DNA of 64,000 bases. Origin: Azorinus chamasolen (Eukaryota > Mollusca > Bivalvia > Cardiida > Solecurtidae). Location of the stretch: NCBI GenBank assembly GCA_963576725.1, contig OY755240.1, positions 30,213,932 through 30,277,931 on the forward strand. The letters are read 5' to 3'. The notes beneath the pieces are model-generated. The model saw nothing but the letters and a program-made list of their open reading frames with translations. It searched no databases and had not been told where the DNA came from. This document shows, in pieces, positions 53,871 to 63,850 of the stretch (position 1 is the stretch's first letter; each line of letters opens with the position of its first letter). Made by a program: the position numbers and the translations under genes.

Positions 53871-56615
53871 ATGGACTGTAATGAAAAGGAAAATAGCGTT
53901 GCAACTCCTTCTGATACCAGTATTTTGAAAGAGACCGACGAGCGAAAACAGATGGATTACACTGAAGTTGGAGTGGAAAATACCTCTGCATCTCTACCTG
54001 AAACAAACAATATTGAGGTAGAAGTCGACTATAGTCACCAAATGGACTGTAATGAACAGGAATATACCTGTTATAAGAAAGAAGTCGATGAATGTCAACA
54101 GAAGGATGATGCAGAGAAAACTACATCCACAATTCCACCTGGAACAAGTTATCAGAAAGGCGACGACTGTCAACAGATGCAATATAATGACAAGGAAGGT
54201 ACTCCTGCAATTCCACCTGAAAAAAGTAATCAAAAAGAAAATGGCAAGGACCAGCAACCTAGGGGCTATTTCGAAGAGGAACATGCCTCCCCATTCACAG
54301 ATTATACATTTCACCGTCCAATCAACCCCTTAATGCTTTTATTTGAACCAGAAGAATGGGATTCGATTAAACCCCAAGAAAGATTACCAGGGAAACCAAG
54401 ACATCTTAGTGGTGATTGGACGGACCGAATATCTGACAAATTGAGAGAGCATTACCCATGTTGTGTTCTCAATTTTAAGTATAATAGAGTTAAAGCAGCT
54501 AATAGCAGGAAGGTAAATGCCCCATATTTCAAAGGGAAAGCCATTTGCAAAGGACCATCTTGTTCAGCCAAGTTTAATATGCAGATAAACCAAGAACCAT
54601 TTCCTGGAGATCCGGTTTATGTGCAATGTTTCGTCGATGGCAACGTTATCCATTTCAATGATGACATTATAAAAAGGCAAGTCAAAGGCACGCGGCGCCA
54701 ACAGATTGCAGCAGCTGCATCAAAACTTGGAGCTGTCAATTATTACTACAATGCCCTTGGGTCTACACCTACGGAGGAACTAGAAGGTGGTAACATCACA
54801 AATTGTCAAACCACAAGTGTCCTTAGAAAAATGATATCGGAGACAGTAACCAAGGAACATTTACATTCAAATGTTATAACGGAACTAGAATTGCTTAAAG
54901 AGGCGTTCCAGTCAGAGGACATAGGTAACACAACTGATACGACTGGATACATAAAAGACATCAGCACGGATCCGTTTTGTGTTACCCTGATGTGTCCTGA
55001 GCAGGTGCAACTGGCAAGATCGTTGTCACAAAAAAGACAGTTGAATATGTACATAGATGCCACTGGCTCCGTGATATCCAGTATTCCCAAACAACGCAGG
55101 CCGTATCTGTACTCAGTGGTTGTAAAACCACACGAAGATGCCCCCCCTGTTTCAATTGCAGACATGCTGAGTACGCAGCATACAATGCCACGCATTGAGT
55201 ATTTTTTGTCAAGCATGAAAAGGGAAATTGAACTAGGAGGGCGACAGCTACATGTCCAAAAGGTAGAAACCGACTTCAGCTGGGCGCTAATACAGAGTTC
55301 TCTGAAGACATTTAATTTAATGAATATAAAACAGTATCTGTTGACAGCATTCAATGTGGTCTATGGAAAGAAAGAAAAGGCCTTTATTGACGACTTCACT
55401 GTTATTCATCTGTGCGCAGGACACATGATGCACGATATTTGCAGAAAATTGAAATCCATTGGCGGACTGACAGCCAAAAAAAGATTAAGAAAATTTGTTC
55501 TTCAGTGCTTTGCTCGGCTGCAGAACTGCATCGTCATGTCAGAGGCCATATTGCTTTTCAAATTGATGTGTACAGTACTTGGTAGGCCCTATTCTTCTGA
55601 TGATGTATCAGAGGCACTGACAACCTTGAGGAAAAGCATGTTAGGCTGCGAAGAAGAAGTGGAGAATGAATCAGTCCAAGAAGAAAAGCAAGAAATGATC
55701 GAACAGGATGAAGAAATACTCACCTTTGAGGGAAAGACAATCAAAGAAATGTCTCCATTTACTTCCGTTTTCCTCGAGGTCTTCCAAGATTCCAACACAT
55801 CTTGTGACGAAGACGATCCGTCAAATACTTTGTACTGCCCGGAATTTCTTCGACTTATGTGTGAGAAGTTATTTCCAATCTTCCCACTTTGGAGTGGTAT
55901 TCTTTTAGAACCTTCCAGATACGCAGATAAAACCAAACAAGTTACAAAATCCAGAGATTCAAATGCACCAGTGGAAAGTTGGTTCAAGGTACTGAAAAGG
56001 GATTCGGGCATTAAAAAACACGAACGACCAGCCCGTTTCGTCATCGCCCTCAGAAGAACCTTGAAAGGTAGACTCAGGGAAAGCAAGTTTCCGACCATTC
56101 GGAAGAAAAAGCAAAAGAAAGATTCGGGGATATCACTCAACCAGAAAATTGAGAAATGGGGAAAGAAGGACAACAGAAAACCGGCATATCATACTATGCC
56201 AAAACAAAAAGTCAGTCCACAATGTCTGCCGGCCGTTCCAGCATGGGGTGGACAGGTCGAAGGAGCAAATATGGTCAATACATGCACCATCGATAATGGT
56301 CTGACTACAATTTTCATGGCATATAAAGAAGATAGTCAGTTCAAGAAATATCTTAAAGATGGAATCTTTGCAGTTGTCGCTGGCTGTTGCAGGTTGATGA
56401 TGAAAGAAAAATTTGCTGAAGCAAAGGCTATGTGGCTTGAAAGTACAGGCGTGCCGCTTGAAAGGACAACGAATATTCATGGTGACGAGTATGATTTATT
56501 CGTAAGCTTCATCAACGATAGCTTAAACACAAAACTAGTCAGCAGATGCAGCGACAGATCCTGTCCTGAGCCATATCACGAGCACAAGGATGTCCGCGGA
56601 ATCAATGTGAGGTAA
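53871..56615 (+). CDS. MULE-like DDE transposase-type protein, 914 aa
   Basis: Residues 1-140 are acidic, made of imperfect repeats of about 28 aa (QMDYNE..NTS..P.TS..KE). 145-240 holds a Cys-containing N-terminal region (PCC, CKGPSCSAKF). The likely catalytic core has MYIDATG (D396), ETDFSWALIQ (D468), a CxxH (LCAGHMMH, C515/H518) as in Mutator-like transposases, a long acidic insert near 590-620, and APVESWFK (E702). The C-terminus is Cys/His-bearing (DRSCPEPYHEH). It could be an element's transposase or a host-adopted gene; no TIRs were found around it. The stop lies inside a good splice donor (GAG/GTAAGC), so the exon may continue. An upstream TAA suggests this copy is N-terminally shortened. 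Superfamily placement is by motif only. Confidence 0.7.
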   Translation: MDCNEKENSVATPSDTSILKETDERKQMDYTEVGVENTSASLPETNNIEVEVDYSHQMDCNEQEYTCYKKEVDECQQKDDAEKTTSTIPPGTSYQKGDDCQQMQYNDKEGTPAIPPEKSNQKENGKDQQPRGYFEEEHASPFTDYTFHRPINPLMLLFEPEEWDSIKPQERLPGKPRHLSGDWTDRISDKLREHYPCCVLNFKYNRVKAANSRKVNAPYFKGKAICKGPSCSAKFNMQINQEPFPGDPVYVQCFVDGNVIHFNDDIIKRQVKGTRRQQIAAAASKLGAVNYYYNALGSTPTEELEGGNITNCQTTSVLRKMISETVTKEHLHSNVITELELLKEAFQSEDIGNTTDTTGYIKDISTDPFCVTLMCPEQVQLARSLSQKRQLNMYIDATGSVISSIPKQRRPYLYSVVVKPHEDAPPVSIADMLSTQHTMPRIEYFLSSMKREIELGGRQLHVQKVETDFSWALIQSSLKTFNLMNIKQYLLTAFNVVYGKKEKAFIDDFTVIHLCAGHMMHDICRKLKSIGGLTAKKRLRKFVLQCFARLQNCIVMSEAILLFKLMCTVLGRPYSSDDVSEALTTLRKSMLGCEEEVENESVQEEKQEMIEQDEEILTFEGKTIKEMSPFTSVFLEVFQDSNTSCDEDDPSNTLYCPEFLRLMCEKLFPIFPLWSGILLEPSRYADKTKQVTKSRDSNAPVESWFKVLKRDSGIKKHERPARFVIALRRTLKGRLRESKFPTIRKKKQKKDSGISLNQKIEKWGKKDNRKPAYHTMPKQKVSPQCLPAVPAWGGQVEGANMVNTCTIDNGLTTIFMAYKEDSQFKKYLKDGIFAVVAGCCRLMMKEKFAEAKAMWLESTGVPLERTTNIHGDEYDLFVSFINDSLNTKLVSRCSDRSCPEPYHEHKDVRGINVR

Positions 56616-56682
56616 GCTGTAATTGAGAGTACGTGTATTGAACAGACCTGGTGTAATCGTAATTGTATGAGTCATCAATTCC

Positions 56683-56688
56683 AATAAA
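56683..56688 (+). terminator. AATAAA polyadenylation signal after the transposase-like ORF
   Basis: AATAAA lies about 70 bases after the stop at 56615 and is well placed for an unspliced 3' end. Confidence 0.5.
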
Positions 56689-56784
56689 ATCCTTCTTACT
56701 TCTGCTATTTACGATAATGCATACGGTTACTGCTCAAATATTGGTTGTATGCAATCATAATCCTTACCAATACATGCAATAACA

Positions 56785-57058
56785 AGATGTGTTTGCGAAA
56801 CACTATGCCCCCTCATATATTTGACCTCTGACCTTGAAGGATGACCTTGACCTTGACACGTCACCCCTCAAAATGTGCGGCTTTATGAGATACATATGTA
56901 TGCCAAATATCAAGTCTCTATCTATACTGGCTCAAAAGTTATGACCAATGTTAAAGTTGCTGACAAACAAACAGACAAACAGACAAACGGACAAACAGAC
57001 AAACAAACAGACAGGGCAAAAACAATATGCCCCCGACTATCGTCAATGGGGGCATAAA
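56785..57058. repeat. Dispersed repeat ending in (GACAAACA)n and an ATGCCCCC hairpin
   Basis: 'cactatgccccctcatatat' at the left. Right side: 'acaaacagacaaacggacaa', 'caaaaacaatatgcccccga', 'ctatcgtcaatgggggcata'. The right end is a variant of that at 58640-58694 (caaaaacaatatgtcctcc ... tgggggagacat). Confidence 0.55.
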
Positions 57059-57479
57059 AATAGTGTAGTCCTTAATCAGTTTCGATTACCTAGGAAATAG
57101 ACAAACCTCAATTTAGTTTTGTAATGTCAGCTTTTTCCACTCGAACCTACGTTAAAAAATAAAACTACAACTTTTTAGAGATCATGTAGAAAACGGCATA
57201 CAAACAGCGTACAGCACCATTTTTGGTTATTTCTGTAATTAACTCGTTCTCTTATGTACATTCACAGAGAGGAGAATTTGTCACTTTAAATTTTAGTCAA
57301 ATTATTTCCCTTTTTTGAGCACATAACGAGGAAGCGTATTGGCAAATACAGCAATGCAATTGATACAGTTTCATATTAAAAATCAGCAATGATATATTCT
57401 GATCAGACAACAACAGGAACAGCATCTGTCGGCAAGGGCCTTAAAAAGTGTTTCTGTGTGTGAATGGTATAAGTAAACC

Positions 57480-58694
57480 CAATAACTGTATCGAGGTGAC
57501 TCTAGTTCTAGTGGTTTCAGAGATAAACACGACACAAAGTAAAGTTTCTCTCATTGTAAGTCATAAGGGGCAGTAACGTCAAAGTTATCAGGGGGAGACA
57601 ATTAAAAACCCCAGAACAACTCATGCTGGTGAACATTCCTGTGAAGTTTGGTGACTCTAGCCCAACTGGTTTCAGAGATACGTGCAGCACAAAGTTTTTC
57701 CAATTTTAAGTTATCATATCAGGGGCAATAACTCAAGAATTATCAGGGGGAGACAATTCAAAAAACCACGTGCACAACAACTCATGCTGGTCAACATCAT
57801 GTGAAGTTTGGTGACTGGCCCTAGTGGTTTTACAGATATGCATGACACAAAGTTTGTCTAATTTTAAGTAAGGGCAATAACTCCAAAGTCATCAAGGGGA
57901 GACTATTCAAAAATCCCAGGTGCACAACCAATAATGCTGGTCAACATTCCTATGAAGTTTGGTGACTCTAGCCCTAGTGGTTTTACAGATATGCACGACA
58001 CTAAGTAAAATTTGTCTAAGTTTAAGTCATCAGGGGCAGTAACTCCAAAGTTAACAGGGAGACAATTAACAAACCAAAGAGCAAAAAAACTTATGCTAGT
58101 GAACAATCCTGTGAAGTTTGGTGACTCTAGCCCTACAGGTTTCAGAGATACGCACGACACAGAGTTTGTATAAATTTAAGTATTTATATCAAGGGAAATT
58201 AATCAATAATTATCAGGGGGAGACAATTCATAGTTCAATTCAAAACATTGGTGCACCACAACTCATGCTAGTGAACATTCCTGTGAAGTTTGGTGACTCT
58301 AGTACTAGCGGTTTCAGAGATACGCACGACACAAAGTATTTCTAATTTTAAGTGAACAGGGGCAATAACTCCAAAGTTATCGGGGAGACAATTCAAAACC
58401 CCTAGGTGCACAACAACTCATGCTGGTGAAAAATCCTGTGAAGTTTGGTGACTCTATCCCAACTGGTTTAACCCTTTCCCTGTTCTATGTTTATTACAAA
58501 TTTCCTCTAGGAGCCGTCTGATCTGGGTCTACTCTGTTTGCAAATGCGCGAAAACACGTTTATGTAAGGGAAAGGGTTAAGAGATACGCCCGACACAAAT
58601 TTGTGACGGACAGACAGACAGACGGACTGACAGACGGACGGACGGACAGACGACGGCAAAAACAATATGTCCTCCATAAATGGGGGAGACATAA
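57480..58694. repeat. Dispersed element with seven tandem about 155-bp subrepeats and a GACGGAC tail
   Basis: 'gtgaagtttggtgactctag' followed by 'ggtttcagagatacgcacga' and 'aggggcaataactccaaagt' recurs near 57495, 57641, 57801, 57951, 58112, 58283 and 58438. It then has a GACAGACAGACGGAC tract and ends 'tgggggagacataaa'. One unit is split at 58472-58576 by a TTAA MITE. Confidence 0.7.
58472..58576 (-). mobile_element. Short TTAA-flanked family H MITE inside a subrepeat
   Basis: TTAA 58468-58471 and 58577-58580; ends CCCTTTCCCTG and GGGAAAGGG. Only 105 bp remain: 'ctctaggagccgtctgatct', 'gggtctactctgtttgcaaa'. It interrupts the phrase 'ggtttcagagatacgc'. Confidence 0.8.
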
Positions 58695-59233
58695 ACATAA
58701 TATGAACTTCCAATTACGTCATAAGCCAATATTAAAACTCTGTAGTGGACGTTGGCAACGAAAGGTATAAGTTATGCTGTGTATTTATAACCCTGCAAAG
58801 TTGGAGGAATACATATTAGCTCTTGTCCGTGTGTCCTTATTCCCACATGCCTGTTGGTCTGTCTGTTGTCTGCCTGTTGACCTGTCACTGTTTAACCGGT
58901 GTTTTTCATCCGACCCATTTTGGACGGTGTCATGTGAAATGGATGTTTACACTTTATAAGCTCTTGTTGGGGCATCTGTTTCCTATTGGCAAAATCTCTA
59001 TGTTTCAAAAATGTATTTTATAACCATTAATATGTCGTTGCCATGACTGAGTATTTGTCGTAAGTACGACACACGAAAGGCGTGGAAACGATTTATATCT
59101 CGTTGACACAACTTAGTACTTATTCATTACATAAACAGTACAATAAGAAGTGATCTTTATATTTAACCTCGATGGTATTAGTGATTTGTTAAATCTTTTT
59201 CATAGTTTTACATTCCATGCATGTTTGTTGCAG

Positions 59234-59304
59234 CTCCAGTTTAAAGAAGCCCGATTCAGTGATAGTCGACAGTCTTTTGGAAAATTGGGACCATTTCACG
59301 ACAG
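59234..59304 (+). CDS. Internal coding exon of an unrecognised gene
   Basis: Acceptor 'catgtttgttgcag' and donor CAG/gtaata bound a 71-base exon. In the frame that starts with one leftover base it reads SSLKKPDSVIVDSLLENWDH then FTT, and ends with one base of a split codon. That base plus AA of the next exon gives Glu and keeps the frame open. The exon was found by reading-frame continuity, not by similarity. No upstream exon could be placed with confidence. Confidence 0.6.
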
Positions 59305-59458
59305 GTAATAACAGTTCCAAATGCATGTAGGGTACCTTCGATTGAAAATACAAAAAAAAAACATAATTTAAAACGTGCATAAGCTACTTGCATGGTTTCA
59401 TACCAATGTATACAGTTCATGTTTTTCTAAAAAGGAAGGAATTTACACTTAGAGTTTT

Positions 59459-59860
59459 TAGCTCGCCTGAGCTATGCTCAGGTTGAGCTTTTTGGATACT
59501 TGAATATCCATCGTCTGTCGTGCGTACGTGCATGTGTGCGTGCAACCGTCCGTCCGTCGTCAAAAGTTTTAGCGATTACACTCTAATTGGCACAGTTATG
59601 ACCCAATCTTTCTCAAACTTGCTCGGAAGGTGTGTTTTGATAAGGATTTGAACGAGTTCGATCATGGGCAGGGTGCGGTCCAAAAGTAGACCACTATGTC
59701 AAATAAAGGTCAAATATTGGTTACACTCTAGAGGCTGCAATTGTGACCCAACATTTGTCAAACTTGCTAAAAAAAATGTTTGTATAGATAATGATTGGAC
59801 CGAGTTTTACCATGGGTGAATTGGGATAACAAGAGTGCCAGTGGGCAGTATTATTTTATG
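59459..59860 (+). repeat. Dispersed repeat: 'gctcgcctgagc' hairpin, GTCCGTC tract, tandem interior
   Basis: 'agctcgcctgagctatgctc' and 'aggttgagcttttt', then 'caaccgtccgtccgtcgtca', then two copies of a unit with 'tgacccaatctttctcaaac' / 'tgacccaacatttgtcaaac' and 'ccatgggtgaattgg'. It lies in the intron between the first two exons. Confidence 0.55.
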
Positions 59861-60098
59861 TCATATTGTATAATTGTAATGGCCATCTATGCACATGGTC
59901 GTCTATGTTAGGGAAGGGTGCCTTTGTTTGAGTTCGAGTTCTATATTAGCTATATTTCCAATAATAAATCGATGCTAAAATATGAATATCAATATAAGTT
60001 TTAGCAAATGTCTTGTACAAGTGGCTTCTTAATGCACAGCAAAACTAATGTTCTTAAGAGGTCTTTCCTTAATATTTTTAGCAAAACAAATTATTTTA

Positions 60099-60195
60099 GG
60101 TTGATGCGAGACTCGAACCTGCGCCTAATAAAATGTTCGCCGATCATATACTTCTTTATGGTCCTACGTCTTATCAACTACGCTATATTTCCGAT
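60099..60195 (-). ncRNA. tRNA-like SINE head, minus strand
   Basis: On the minus strand there is an A box TAGCGTAGTTG (60185-60175) and a B box GGTTCGAGTC (60119-60110), 55 bases apart, with 'catcaacc' at the 3' side. The acceptor stem is not convincing, so it is probably a tRNA-derived SINE or tRNA pseudogene rather than a functional tRNA. Confidence 0.45.
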
Positions 60196-60843
60196 AACTA
60201 ATGCGCTTATTCTTTATACCTATAACTAATATTTTCTTTTATAAATGGAACGTGGATATCCGAAATGCTGATCGCCATTAAAAATGGACTCGGCGAACCG
60301 TGACCCGTCAAACCCAGTTGTTTGACTATAGTATCTTGTATTGTTAGTCGATTATTTGAAATTGAATGCCGCATAAAACCGTGCTAGAGAGCGTTGACAC
60401 TTATTACTGTCTATGCACATGCTTAATGAAAGGGATACAGCTTTTTTAGTCTTCTTTTGCATTCATTGCTTCCGGAAATTATATTACCATAATTGGTATA
60501 TAAATGAAGAATAAAGCTCATAACTGTCAAACAAAATAATAACGTACAGTACATATTAATGATATTCTATTGTTTCATTATTTTACAAACGAGACCTGAT
60601 CCGGCAAAAAACTTTGCAATGTATGGCCAAATCTAAAGCTGAATCGAAACGGTGCACTATCAATTTATGTCATTAATTACAGCAGCGTTCTTTAAAACGT
60701 TGATTTTGATTTGTCTATTCGAGTTGTCTATTGAGACAATGATTCAATGTGAAGTACAATTTTGCCTTAAAACATTGTTTTTGTAGTGAATTATGACAAG
60801 GTATCAATACATCAAATTGTGTAATAATGTTTATTTTTTCCAG

Positions 60844-60901
60844 AATGTAAAGCGGACCTTTTCGACCTGCCCGGAGATGGTGATCCGAAGGCCACGAAGT
60901 C
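60844..60901 (+). CDS. Internal coding exon of the same unrecognised gene
   Basis: Acceptor 'gtttattttttccag' and donor GTGAGT at 60902 bound a 58-base exon. In the frame set by the exon at 59234 it reads (E)CKADLFDLPGDGDPKATK and ends with TC of a Ser codon. GC content is clearly higher than in the surrounding introns, as expected for coding sequence. Confidence 0.62.
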
Positions 60902-61054
60902 GTGAGTTTGTTTTGTTGTGGTGTTTAACGTTGCTTCGAAACTTTTTCAATAATTTCAAGACGCCCTGTTAATTACTTATGATTAAATATCCCACACAGA
61001 TGAGATATGGAATTATGAAGGACAGAGGGCAAACCCTCCAACCCTCCGATTGCG

Positions 61055-61112
61055 CTCAGCCATAACACGTGCCCACGCACGCACGCACGAACGCGTACGC
61101 ACACACACGCAC
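61055..61112 (+). repeat. (CACG)n/(CA)n microsatellite
   Basis: 'cacgcacgcacgcacga' then 'cacacacacgcacacc'. Confidence 0.8.
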
Positions 61113-61357
61113 ACCACCACAACCACGGAGTTCATACGTTTAGGCTTTTACCACTGGCCACGGATAGCCCCAAGTTTAACAGGCTGTTATATGAATCCAC
61201 CCTTCCAGTCAATTAGGACTGTATATCACAAATTATAACTTTACAGGCACGTTACATTACATGCACAACATTACGTTAAAATAGTGCCTAAGGCTTGATA
61301 TTCTCTTTGCAGAATTCAATTATCGTACATTTCAGCTACGTCGCTACGTAATCACCG

Positions 61358-61789
61358 ATCTGTCTGCCTGTCTGTGTCTGTCTCTCTCTGTCTGTCTCTC
61401 TGTCTCTCTCTCTGTCTGTCTCTGTCTCTCTCTCTGTCTGTCTCTGTCTCTCTCTGTCTCTGTCTCTCTGTCTCTGTCTCTCTGTCTCTCTCTCTCTATG
61501 TCTCTCTCTGTCTCTCTCTCTGTGTCTCTCTATCTCTCTGTCTCTGTCTCTCTCTCTGTCTCTCTGTCTCTATTCCCTCTCTCTGTCTCTCTCTGTGTCT
61601 CTCTCTCTGTCTCTGTCTCTCTCTGTCTCTGTCTCTCTCTGTCTCTCTCTCTCTGTCTGTCTCTCTCTCTCTGCTCTCTCTCTGTCTCTCTGTCTCTATC
61701 TCTCTGTCTCTATCTCTCTGTCTCTGTCTCTCTATCTCTATCTCCCTCTCTCTGTCTCTCTCTCTCTCTGTCTATCTCTGTCTCTCTCC

Positions 61790-61828
<39 letters not shown>

Positions 61829-61941
61829 TCTGTCTCACTCTCTTTGTCTCGCTCTCTGTCTCTCTGTCTCTCTGTCTCTCTCTGTCTCTCTCTGTCTCTC
61901 TCTCTCTGTCTCTGTCTCTCTCTCTCTCTCTTTTTCTCTCA
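61358..61941 (+). repeat. (CT)n / CTCTGT microsatellite, about 580 bp
   Basis: Pure pyrimidine TCTC with TCTG insertions. It is the strand complement of the pattern at 19.3-20.1 kb and lies in an intron. The Ser/Leu-rich frames are artefacts. Confidence 0.95.
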
Positions 61942-62182
61942 GTTTTTGACAGGGCACACTGAACATTGAGTAGAATTTCGCTTTTTAAACTGTCCTTTTC
62001 ATTTACTGATCATTGGAGCCATACTAAGTCCGTTTCACAGAATAGTTTTAAATGTGTGTACTTTGTAGGTAAATAAATTGGGTGTATTTAATGGGCTAAT
62101 TTTTGTCAAAAACAGGACTTTCAAAGCACAAGCTTATACTTTACATATGAGTTCAATGTTAGTGTGATTGATTAATTTTCAG

Positions 62183-62330
62183 TTCAATCGGCTCAAGCAT
62201 TACAGAGGTGCTGCCCATTTATCAAATTCTGTATTCTCCGTGGAAGCCGCTGAATATGGTACTGTATACCCCGGCAGTTTTTGGCAAACTGGCCAATCAA
62301 ATTCGAAGGATTTATTCTGACTGGCAATAA
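62183..62330 (+). CDS. Terminal coding exon of the unrecognised gene
   Basis: After acceptor 'gattgattaattttcag' the first T completes the Ser codon from the previous exon. The frame then reads SIGSSITEVLPIYQILYSPW, KPLNMVLYTPAVFGKLANQ, IRRIYSDWQ and stops at TAA 62328. AATAAA overlaps the stop region. Together the three exons encode the last about 91 residues. The mix of hydrophobic and aromatic residues suggests a folded C-terminal segment, without a recognisable domain. I cannot name the family. An alternative donor (ATG/GTACTG at 62258) exists but is not needed. Confidence 0.65.
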
Positions 62331-63189
62331 ATTACGGTGTCCTGTTCGGGCCACACTAAATCTCGCCTGTTAGACAAGCGAGATTTAAGCAACACGCGAT
62401 AATTAAAAATAATATAGGTTTAAAATTTCGCTTGTTTCCTCGCAAGGAAATAGGCGAAATTTTAAAGCCTCATTTTTCGCTAGTCTATGTGTTGGCAACA
62501 CACGATAATTATCGCGTGTTGCTTAAAGGGGATGTCCCTACATTTGACGCGTTTCATAAATACTTAAAATATACAAAACTCATTTGTTTATATGCTGAAA
62601 AGAAGTATATCACAAAAAGCCCCATGAAATTATCGTTTATAATGACAAAACATCCATGTGTTTGATATTGCTGATCCCGGTTTTACTCCCCGATGTTTCA
62701 GTTTTATTCGGGTTGAGTTTAAGTTTCGTATATGTTCGCCCTATTCGCGATTCTCCGACCACTTCCGAGAAAGCTATTACGTAAACAATGGAGATGTCGG
62801 ATGATCATCGGCAAAACGCGGAAGAATTTACGGAAAAGGTCGATAATATTGTGTTGTTGAACAAAATTATCAGTTATTGATGAAATCGGTTTATTTGTAT
62901 CACATGGGCATTTTTCGATATAAGTTCAAATTGGGAACCTTCATAATAATTAATAGAGCATAACAAATACCAAGTTTTATGATATTATTGAAAATATGCG
63001 ATCATTGTGGGGACGTCCTCTTTAAATCTCTCATGTCCAACATGCGATATTTAGTGTGGTCCAAACAGGACATCGTACTACATAGATCCAATAAACTGTT
63101 ATGTTCAGTTGTGGCAGAAGGATTTTTCCCTTCCATGCAAACCATGCAACCAATATTAATTAGCAAGTGCTCCGATGGTTATTTGCGTG
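62331..63189. other. 3' flank without a recognised gene
   Basis: There is a local inverted pair 'ctcgcctgttagacaagcga', 'gatttaagcaacacgcgata' versus 'gataattatcgcgtgttgct' and 'ttaaaggggatg' (62363-62530), possibly a small foldback; otherwise nothing is supported. Confidence 0.4.
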
Positions 63190-63475
63190 AAGTTAGCTGC
63201 CAGTTGACAGTTGCCAATTGAATCGCGAACACCCGGCTGACGAGTCAAATATAAGATACTCGCGAATTGTAAACTGGCGACTGGCAGTCAACTTCACTAT
63301 ACGGCTGCCAATTCAATATGAGCCAGTTGCAAATTCAAATATAACATAAGAAACTGTGTTTACATGTGAACCGTCAACTAGCAACTAGCAACCAGCTACC
63401 AATTACAATAAAACTTTATGAATTGTGATTAATAGCAAACCGTCAACTGGCAGCCAGCTTCCAATTCGACTTCTA
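63190..63475 (+). repeat. Degenerate repeat of 'aactggcagccaact' type
   Basis: 'gttagctgccagttgacagt', 'gcgaactggcagtcaacttc' variants and 'cgtcaactggcagccagctt' recur about every 80-100 bp in both orientations. They resemble the 'agccaacttcac' part of the 68-bp satellite and the patch at 49140. Confidence 0.45.
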
Positions 63476-63536
63476 TTATCTCTAGATACATATTCATGTG
63501 AATTGATGAGATAGTGTGAGATGAGATGAAATGAGA

Positions 63537-63850
63537 TAAGAATAGATCAGATATAAAGCTGATCGGAATCTGATCTGTATCTGGTTTGTATCAGATCAAC
63601 TCAGATCAACATCAGTTCAGACCCAGATACGATTATATTAGATCAGAATCTGATCTGGATCTGATCTAGTTCTGATCTAAATCTAATATTGTACTTATTT
63701 TGAGCAAAGCAGGTCGGATCAGATCTAGATCCAGGTCAGATCAGATTCGATTAGATCATATCATCCCAGATTACATGAAGTCAGACTAGATATGACCAGA
63801 TGAGATCCAGATCTTGATCCAGATCCAGATCAGATCGGATCATATCATAT
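63537..63850 (+). repeat. Degenerate AGATC/GATCTG minisatellite
   Basis: Dozens of AGATCAGATC, GATCTGATCT and CCAGATC phrases, self-complementary at the 5-10 bp scale. Confidence 0.8.

Noticed and set aside
54806..56480. Several minus-strand ORFs of 76-194 aa
   Set aside because: Antisense shadows of the transposase-like coding exon.
61374..61969. Ser/Leu-rich ORFs over the CT microsatellite
   Set aside because: Same artefact as the GA tract.
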